Positions 58,981 through 64,000 of a stretch of 64,000 nt of DNA are shown here, piece after piece; within the stretch, counting starts at the first letter, position 1; each line of letters starts with the position of its first letter. The translations under genes and the position numbers were made by a program. The stretch covers positions 1-64,000 of the forward strand of contig NZ_SBIS02000011.1 of the NCBI RefSeq assembly GCF_004765815.2, given 5' to 3'. The notes under the pieces were generated by a model. The model searched no databases. It had not been told where the DNA came from and worked only from the letters and a program-made list of their open reading frames with translations. The DNA is from Halorussus salinus (GTDB lineage Archaea; Halobacteriota; Halobacteria; Halobacteriales; Haladaptataceae).

Positions 58981-59853
58981 ATGGGGTACGAGTACACCGG
59001 TGACGCCCACAGCGAACTCGTCGAGTCCTATCGAGTGGACGAATCGCCTTTTCCGACGGACACCTCGCGGGTCTACCCCCGCCGCGATTCGCTACGTGAC
59101 GAACCGCCCCTCCTCAAACAGTTGCTGTTCCCGAGGTGCTGGAACGCGACGGAACTGGTAGACGACCCCGACGAAGTTCGCGCGCACCTGACCGAACTCG
59201 GAGTCTGTATGCAGAAGGGCATCACGGCCTATTCGGACGGTGACGGTGACGACTCGACCGGAATCGTGGACGAAACACTCGACCGATTGCCAGCGGTTCG
59301 ACGCGCGCTGAAGAAGGATGTCGAGGCCGCGTACAAGGGCGACCCCGCGGCGAAGAGCTACTGCGAGATTATCCGGTCGTATCCCGGCTTTCACGCTATC
59401 ATGATTCACCGGGTAGCGCACGGCCTCTACGAGAAGGACTGCCCCGAGTACGCCCGCGAACTCGCCGAGTACTCGAAGACCGAGACGGGTATCGACATCC
59501 ATCCCGGTGCAGAAATCGGCGAGTACTTTTTCATCGACCACGGGACCGGCGTCGTCGTCGGCGAGACCGCGACCATCGGCGACTGGGTTCGGGTCTATCA
59601 GAACGTCACGCTGGGCGCGCTCCACTTCGAGGAGGAGGAAGGCGAGGACCACATGCTGGCGAAAGAGTACAAGCGCCATCCGGACATCGGCGACAACGTC
59701 GTTATCGGCGCTGGAAGCAACGTCCTCGGGCCGGTAGAAATCGGCGACCACGTGAGCATCGGTGCGAACTCGTGGGTGACCGACGACGTTCCGGACGACA
59801 CGAGCGTGTTCATCAGCGACCATCCAGAACAAGAGCGGAAATCGAACAGATAG
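58981..59853 (+). CDS. epsC: Serine O-acetyltransferase (EpsC type)
   Basis: The 290-aa protein has the helical SATase N-terminal domain and a left-handed beta-helix with hexapeptide repeats: GIDIHPGAEIGEYFFIDHGT, VVGETATIGDWVRVYQNVTL, IGDNVVIGAGSNVLGPVEIG. It makes O-acetylserine from serine and acetyl-CoA for cysteine synthesis. Catalytic His is likely in FIDHGTG. Length fits the archaeal/plastid-like EpsC group. It is 78 bases after the MBL gene with no clear coupling. Confidence 0.93.
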   Translation: MGYEYTGDAHSELVESYRVDESPFPTDTSRVYPRRDSLRDEPPLLKQLLFPRCWNATELVDDPDEVRAHLTELGVCMQKGITAYSDGDGDDSTGIVDETLDRLPAVRRALKKDVEAAYKGDPAAKSYCEIIRSYPGFHAIMIHRVAHGLYEKDCPEYARELAEYSKTETGIDIHPGAEIGEYFFIDHGTGVVVGETATIGDWVRVYQNVTLGALHFEEEEGEDHMLAKEYKRHPDIGDNVVIGAGSNVLGPVEIGDHVSIGANSWVTDDVPDDTSVFISDHPEQERKSNR

Positions 59854-59991
59854 TGTCGAATCGCCGAGTTCGCAGTCGTTCCCTCGGTAGAGAGTTTCGC
59901 GGCAAGCGCGACAGAAATCGGAGAGCGCGGTACCGCGAAGTGACTCGTTGGGTGTCGAGACGGACCGCTCGCCGGAAAGTTGGGAGAAGCT

Positions 59992-60258
59992 CTACCCACC
60001 GCCCCCGCCGAAGCTCCCTTTCTCGGCCTCCAGTTCGTTCTCGCGTCGAGTTCGCTCGTCGTCGGAGTCCGGCGGCGTTTCGGTCTCCTGTCCGGACTGC
60101 CGGACCGCGAGCGCCCAACCGAGACCGTACGCCGCGACGGCGCATCCGACTCCGGCCGCGGTCCCGAGGAGGGACGCCCCGACGAGAAACGACGCGATAG
60201 CCAGTACCGGGCCGCCGAGGAGCGCGTACCCGAGGTTTTCGGTCACGAGTCGTCGCAT
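59992..60258 (-). CDS. Small membrane protein, 88 aa
   Basis: Two N-terminal helices (YALLGGPVLAIASFLVGASL and AAGVGCAVAAYGLGWALAV) and a charged tail (DDERTRRENELEAEKG) ending FGGGGG. Conserved type in haloarchaea; function unknown. Confidence 0.65.
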   Translation of the reverse strand: MRRLVTENLGYALLGGPVLAIASFLVGASLLGTAAGVGCAVAAYGLGWALAVRQSGQETETPPDSDDERTRRENELEAEKGSFGGGGG

Positions 60259-60320
60259 CGTCGCATCGACGTTTTCGAGCGCAGTGCAAATGCTTTGTCC
60301 GTTAGCCGTCGGAGGGTGGC

Positions 60321-60530
60321 CTACTCGGTCTGCGGGTCGATGTGGTGGACCGCCTCGGGCGACAGCAGGCGACCCGAGGGGAGTTCGACCCAGCCGTTCC
60401 CGAGGACCCTGATGGGACCGTCGTGGAGGACCGTCTCACCCTCGAAGTCGGCGTAGACGACCGCGCTCTCGCACTCCGTCGTGAAGTCGTCGGCGACCTC
60501 GCTCCAGACCGGTTCCGTGGAGAATACCAT
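60321..60530 (-). CDS. Small conserved haloarchaeal protein, 69 aa
   Basis: Acidic beta-rich protein starting MVFSTEPVWSEVADDF with ELPSGRLLSPEAVHHIDPQT at the end. I have seen similar small proteins across haloarchaea; no function is known. Single gene, 60 bases from its left neighbour. Confidence 0.65.
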   Translation of the reverse strand: MVFSTEPVWSEVADDFTTECESAVVYADFEGETVLHDGPIRVLGNGWVELPSGRLLSPEAVHHIDPQTE

Positions 60531-60612
60531 GCGGTCGCCTTCGACTGACAGACTGATAACAGTATCGCGGCGTTTCGGTCTCCGACTCGGCGCTCCGCGC
60601 CGACCCGCCTCG

Positions 60613-61893
60613 CTACTCCTCGACCAGCACCTCGGCGAGTTTCGGGACGAAGGTGCCCACGTCGGTCACCATCCCGATGGCTTGGGCGCTCCCGCGGTCC
60701 AGCAGTTGCGTGACCGTCGCGGGGTCGATGTCCACGCAGACGACCTTCGTGGTCGAGGGCAGGCAGTTGCCGACCGCGACCGAGTGGAGCAGGGTCGAGA
60801 GCATTATCACGAGGTCGGCCTCGCGGGCCTGCTCGCGGATGGCGTTCTGGGCCTCCACCGCGTCGGTGATGGTGTCCGGAAGCGGACCGTCGTCCCGAAT
60901 CGACCCCGCGAGGACGTAGGGCGCGTCGTTTGCGACGCACTCGTACATCACGCCCTCCTCGACCAGTCCGTCTTCGACGGCCTCCTCGATGCCGCCAGCC
61001 CGGATTATCTCGCTGATGGTGTAGATGTGGTGCTTGTGGCCCTTCCGGGGGCTTTCGAGCGTCTCCACGTCTAAGCCCAGCGACGTGCCGTACTGGCCGC
61101 GTTCGAGGTCGTGGACCGCGAAGCCGTTGCCCGCCGAGAGCATGTCCACGTAGCCCTCGCGGACCAGTCGGGCCAGCGCGTCGCCAGCGCCCGCGTGGAT
61201 GACCGCGGGACCGGCGACCGCCAAGACGGTGCCACCCTCGGCCTTCGTCTCGGCGACGGCCTCGGCGATTTCCCGGATGAGCGACCCCGACGGGCGCTCG
61301 GCGGACACCCCGCCCTGCATGAACCCGAACGGACCCTTCGACCCGCGGGGGCGCTCGGGCGGGTCCACCCGGACGCCAGCCTCGTCGGTCACCACGAAGT
61401 CGCCCTCCTCGATGGCGTTCAGGACCTTCGTGTAGGCCCGCGGGCCGTCGTCCGCGGTCTCCGCGTCGCTCTCTCCATCTCCGGCCTCCGCGTCGGGGTC
61501 CGACGCCGGTTCGACCACGACGGCGCAGTCCATCTCGACGTTCTCGACGGGGAGCCACTCGCCCTCGTAGCGAACTTTCGTCGGGTGGTTCGTCGTGGAG
61601 TAGAAGCCGTGGGGCACCACTTTGTCGCCGGGTGCGGGTTCGAGCGTCGCGTCGGGCGGGTCCGAGAGGTGCGCACCGTGCTGGTGGAGTTCGTGCAGGA
61701 TTTCGCGCAGGGACTCCTCGTCGTCGGCCGTGACCACCATCCGGCAGTACGACTCGGCGTCCTTGTGCGTCCCCACGTCGAAGACCTCCACGTCGAAGTC
61801 GCCCCCGAGGTCCATCACGACGCCGAAGCACTGTTGCATCATCCCCGAGTCGATGATGTGGCCCTCCAGCTCGACCGTGCGTGCGACTGTCAT
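60613..61893 (-). CDS. TIGR00300-family protein, archaeal ornithine cyclodeaminase-type
   Basis: The 426-aa protein starts MTVARTVELEGHIIDSGMMQ, the family signature. The central region carries PHGFYSTTNHPTKVRYEGEW, GVSAERPSGSLIREIAEAVA and VDMLSAGNGFAVHDLERGQY; the C-terminal part CVDIDPATVTQLLDRGS is Rossmann-like. The family includes the ornithine cyclodeaminase domain of bacterial AgrE/ArgZ and archaeal enzymes that make proline from ornithine. An acidic insert (about 130-152) is halophile-specific. The start is at 61893. Confidence 0.85.
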   Translation of the reverse strand: MTVARTVELEGHIIDSGMMQQCFGVVMDLGGDFDVEVFDVGTHKDAESYCRMVVTADDEESLREILHELHQHGAHLSDPPDATLEPAPGDKVVPHGFYSTTNHPTKVRYEGEWLPVENVEMDCAVVVEPASDPDAEAGDGESDAETADDGPRAYTKVLNAIEEGDFVVTDEAGVRVDPPERPRGSKGPFGFMQGGVSAERPSGSLIREIAEAVAETKAEGGTVLAVAGPAVIHAGAGDALARLVREGYVDMLSAGNGFAVHDLERGQYGTSLGLDVETLESPRKGHKHHIYTISEIIRAGGIEEAVEDGLVEEGVMYECVANDAPYVLAGSIRDDGPLPDTITDAVEAQNAIREQAREADLVIMLSTLLHSVAVGNCLPSTTKVVCVDIDPATVTQLLDRGSAQAIGMVTDVGTFVPKLAEVLVEE

Positions 61894-61975
61894 ACCCGGA
61901 GAACGGAAGGCCGAGCAATCAACGTTGCGCTGGCGGTGGTTATTCGCTGGTCGCAGAACGGTCGGAGTCGAGGAG

Positions 61976-63115
61976 TCAGTCCCGGAGCGCCTCGACCGGA
62001 CGCTCGTTGGCGGCCTTCCACGCGGGGTAGAGTCCGCTGATGACCGCCGCACCGACCCCGAACGCGAGTCCGAGTCCGATGTACTGGAACCCCTTCGCGG
62101 TGAACGCGAATGGGTCCCCGAGCAGTTGCCGGTTGATGAGCAGCCCGAGTCCGAGACTCAACACGGCACCGACGAGCGCGCCGACGAGTCCGAGGAGCGC
62201 CGACTCCCCGAGCATGAGCTTGAGGATGTCGAACCGGCCGTAGCCGACCGCCCGGAGGACGCCGATCTCCTCGCGGCGCTCGATGACGCTCATCAACTGG
62301 ACGTTCAGGATGGAGATGCCCGCCACGAGCAACGAGATGCCCCCGACCCCGAGGAGAAAGAGGTTGATGGTCGACATCTGCTCGTTGAACCGCTCGATGG
62401 AGTCTTTGAAATCGACGATGCGGTAGCGGTCCTCGCGGCCGAAGCCCAGACGCTCACGGAGCATCACCGCGGTCCGGTTGGCTTCGGTCGGCGAATCGGT
62501 CCGAATCTGAACCTGCGAGTACTGATCCTCCTCGAACGTCGACATCGGGACGAGAACGCCATCGTCGAGGCTCTGGAACGCGCCGCCGCGGGGTTGGTCT
62601 TCGAGGACGCCCGCGACTCGGTACGACTTGCCGTCGAGCGTGACGCTACTGCCGGGACCTACGCCGTAGGTGGCGGCGGTCTCCGCGCCGACCAGCACCT
62701 GCTTGCGCCACGTGTTCGGTATCCGCCCGCGCTTCGTCGAGAGGTACTGGCGGGCCTCCTCGAGACCGTAGACGGAGACCGGCCCGGACTGCCGGAGATG
62801 CGACAGCCGCCCGCGGCGCTGTTTCATCGCGTACACCTCGTCGTCGGCGTCCACGTTCGACTTCACCTTCGAGACCTGACTCTGCGAGAGCGTGAAGTTG
62901 GCGTCCTCGCCCGGCATGACGAGGACCGTGTTCCCGAACGTCGCGCCTTGGAGGAACGACAGTTTGAACGCGACGCCGAACACGCCGAGCGAGGCGATGG
63001 CGACGACGCCGATGACGACGCCGAGCATCGCCAGCGCCGACCGAGTTTTGGCCCGAGAGAGGTTCCTGCGGGCGAGCATCGCCAGCGGAAACCGCTCGAA
63101 CAGCCACTCCATCAT
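61976..63115 (-). CDS. MacB/FtsX-like ABC transporter permease
   Basis: The 379-aa protein has one N-terminal helix (SALAMLGVVIGVVAIASLGVFG), a large MacB-type extracellular domain and three C-terminal helices in an FtsX region (LLVAGISILNVQLMSVIERREE, then VGALVGAVLSLGLGLLIN). ATG 63115 overlaps the ATPase stop (ATGA); a second Met follows. Such systems export lipids, lipoproteins or peptides or act mechanically on partners. The C terminus ends KAANERPVEALRD, normal for the family. Confidence 0.88.
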   Translation of the reverse strand: MMEWLFERFPLAMLARRNLSRAKTRSALAMLGVVIGVVAIASLGVFGVAFKLSFLQGATFGNTVLVMPGEDANFTLSQSQVSKVKSNVDADDEVYAMKQRRGRLSHLRQSGPVSVYGLEEARQYLSTKRGRIPNTWRKQVLVGAETAATYGVGPGSSVTLDGKSYRVAGVLEDQPRGGAFQSLDDGVLVPMSTFEEDQYSQVQIRTDSPTEANRTAVMLRERLGFGREDRYRIVDFKDSIERFNEQMSTINLFLLGVGGISLLVAGISILNVQLMSVIERREEIGVLRAVGYGRFDILKLMLGESALLGLVGALVGAVLSLGLGLLINRQLLGDPFAFTAKGFQYIGLGLAFGVGAAVISGLYPAWKAANERPVEALRD

Positions 63116-63927
63116 CGTATTCGTCCGTCCACGAGTTCGATGGTTCGGTCGGCGAACTCCGTCACCTGTTCGTCGTGGGTGACGGCGACGACCGCGACGC
63201 CGTCGTCGGTGATGCGACCGAACTCCGCGAGGACCTGCGACCCGGTGTCTTGGTCCAAGTTCCCGGTGGGTTCGTCGGCCAGCACGAGGTCGGGTTCGTT
63301 GACCAGCGACCGCGCGACCGCGACGCGCTGTTTCTGGCCGCCGGAGAGTTCGTTCGGGAGGTGGCCGAGTCGGTCGCCGAGACCGACCCGTTCCAGCAGG
63401 TCCGTGGCGAGGTCGTGGGTCGCCGACCGGTCGCCGTCGAGCAGCCGAGGCACCTTCACGTTCTCGACGGCCGACAGCGTCGGGATGAGATAGAAGTTCT
63501 GGAAGACGAACCCGACGGTGCGCTTGCGCAGTCGCGTCCGCTCGGCGATAGAGAGGTCGCTCACCGCGGTTCCCCGGACCGAGACCGTGCCCTCCGTGGG
63601 CGTGTCGAGCAGTCCGAGTTGGTTCAACAGCGTCGATTTGCCGCTCCCGCTCGGGCCGACGACCGCGACGAACTCGCCGGGACGAACTTCGATATCGATA
63701 CCCTTGAGCGCACGCAGGACCTCCTCGCCGGAGTCGTACTCTTTGACGACGTTTCGCGAGCGGATAACGGGCGACGTGTCGGCGGCCGACTCGCCGTCGT
63801 TCCCGCCGGATTCGCCGTCGGTCGTGGCGGGGGTAGCGTCGGTCGCTCCGGTCTCGCCGTCGGTCGTCGCGTCGGTCGCGTCGGCGAGACCCGCGGTAGT
63901 TCCCTCGGTCGATTCGTCAGTCGCCAC
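63112..63927 (-). CDS. MacB-type ABC transporter ATP-binding protein
   Basis: The 271-aa ATPase has Walker A GPSGSGKST, the Q-loop FQNFYLIPTLSAVENV, signature ELSGGQKQRVAVARSL and Walker B LVLADEPTGNLDQ. The first 50 residues are an acidic Thr/Asp/Gly-rich extension (ATDATTDGETGATDA) not found in bacterial LolD. The start is GTG 63925-63927, overlapping the upstream gene by 11 bases. First visible ATPase of an operon continuing beyond the window. Confidence 0.9.
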   Translation of the reverse strand: MATDESTEGTTAGLADATDATTDGETGATDATPATTDGESGGNDGESAADTSPVIRSRNVVKEYDSGEEVLRALKGIDIEVRPGEFVAVVGPSGSGKSTLLNQLGLLDTPTEGTVSVRGTAVSDLSIAERTRLRKRTVGFVFQNFYLIPTLSAVENVKVPRLLDGDRSATHDLATDLLERVGLGDRLGHLPNELSGGQKQRVAVARSLVNEPDLVLADEPTGNLDQDTGSQVLAEFGRITDDGVAVVAVTHDEQVTEFADRTIELVDGRIR

Positions 63928-64000
63928 GGAACCACCTCCAACCGCCCGCGAGCGCGACCAGTCCGACGAGACCGCCGCCGACGAGCGGCAGTGATAGCGG
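63917..64000 (-). CDS. C-terminal end of a membrane-anchored protein (partial)
   Basis: The frame enters from the window edge and stops at TGA 63917-63919. The visible 27 residues are a membrane helix (LPLVGGGLVGLVALAGGW) and a short basic end (RWFRGD), typical of the C-terminal anchor of an exported haloarchaeal protein. It overlaps the ABC ATPase start and is likely the substrate-facing or accessory subunit of the MacB-like system. The rest is outside the window. Confidence 0.6.
   Translation of the reverse strand, partial: PLSLPLVGGGLVGLVALAGGWRWFRGD

Noticed and set aside
1-64000. tRNA or rRNA genes
   Set aside because: No cloverleaf with TTCGA/TTCAA arm and CCA-proximal stem or rRNA-like stretch was recognised on reading; a tRNAscan run would be decisive.

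Overview
This window reads as chromosome of an extremely halophilic archaeon (class Halobacteria). The DNA is very GC-rich with G or C at most third codon positions. The predicted proteins are strongly acidic and poor in lysine. Many start codons lie 25-35 bases after a TATA-like box with no leader, as expected for haloarchaeal leaderless transcripts. Marker genes agree: ribosomal protein S6e, haloarchaeal UvrB, an XPD-type helicase, small USP proteins and several haloarchaea-only families. The genus cannot be fixed from the sequence alone.

Layout. 0-2.7 kb is an accessory patch: a complete IS200/IS605-type element (TnpA plus TnpB, with hairpin ends) lies between a 45-codon antitoxin-like gene and an unknown 149-aa gene. 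2.7-8.1 kb holds a Band-7 membrane protein, a TauE/SafE exporter-UspA operon with a possible leader peptide, and a putative manganese/metal exporter behind a DtxR-like palindrome. 8.2-16 kb has uvrB, a rubrerythrin-like protein, a sensor kinase, an SDR enzyme, a small secreted cysteine-bearing peptide, a hairpin-rich repeat block and two divergent rhodanese sulfurtransferases. 16-23.3 kb encodes surface and membrane proteins: a large beta-helix/PKD protein, a secreted Thr-rich protein, a membrane-anchored PQQ propeller and an AI-2E-type transporter. 23.5-27.6 kb is a three-gene thiamine-type ABC importer. 27.7-31.9 kb has a minimal soluble chemoreceptor-like protein, three tiny genes and the Fe-S helicase. 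32.3-38.6 kb carries USPs, GNAT, an HTH gene broken by a stop codon, and a run of conserved haloarchaeal genes ending in S6e. 38.6-43 kb has a lipoprotein, a 25-bp tandem repeat, a SOUL protein, a possible PD-(D/E)XK protein and an aldehyde dehydrogenase.

The most unusual locus is 43.0-45.4 kb. A protein with a C-terminal CHAT (caspase-like) protease domain has an AT-shifted tail and faces a 45-aa membrane peptide gene that ends in Gly-Pro. This could be a protease-peptide module with an exchangeable 3' cassette. 45.4-51 kb continues with Spo0M, AzlCD, an RNA-ligase-fold protein that has lost its catalytic residues, RDD, and a small lower-GC island (a membrane protein and a winged-helix protein). 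51-64 kb has a KaiC-like two-domain ATPase, an Mrr-type endonuclease, a GNAT, an ABC-2 exporter, a candidate structured RNA with a perfect 32-bp palindrome upstream of a beta-CASP metallo-beta-lactamase protein, serine acetyltransferase, a TIGR00300-type ornithine cyclodeaminase and a MacB-like ABC operon cut by the window edge.

Across the window, intergenic DNA holds several unrelated short tandem repeats (14, 21, 25 and 26 bp). Two genes show in-frame stop codons near their 5' ends. No rRNA, tRNA or CRISPR array was seen.
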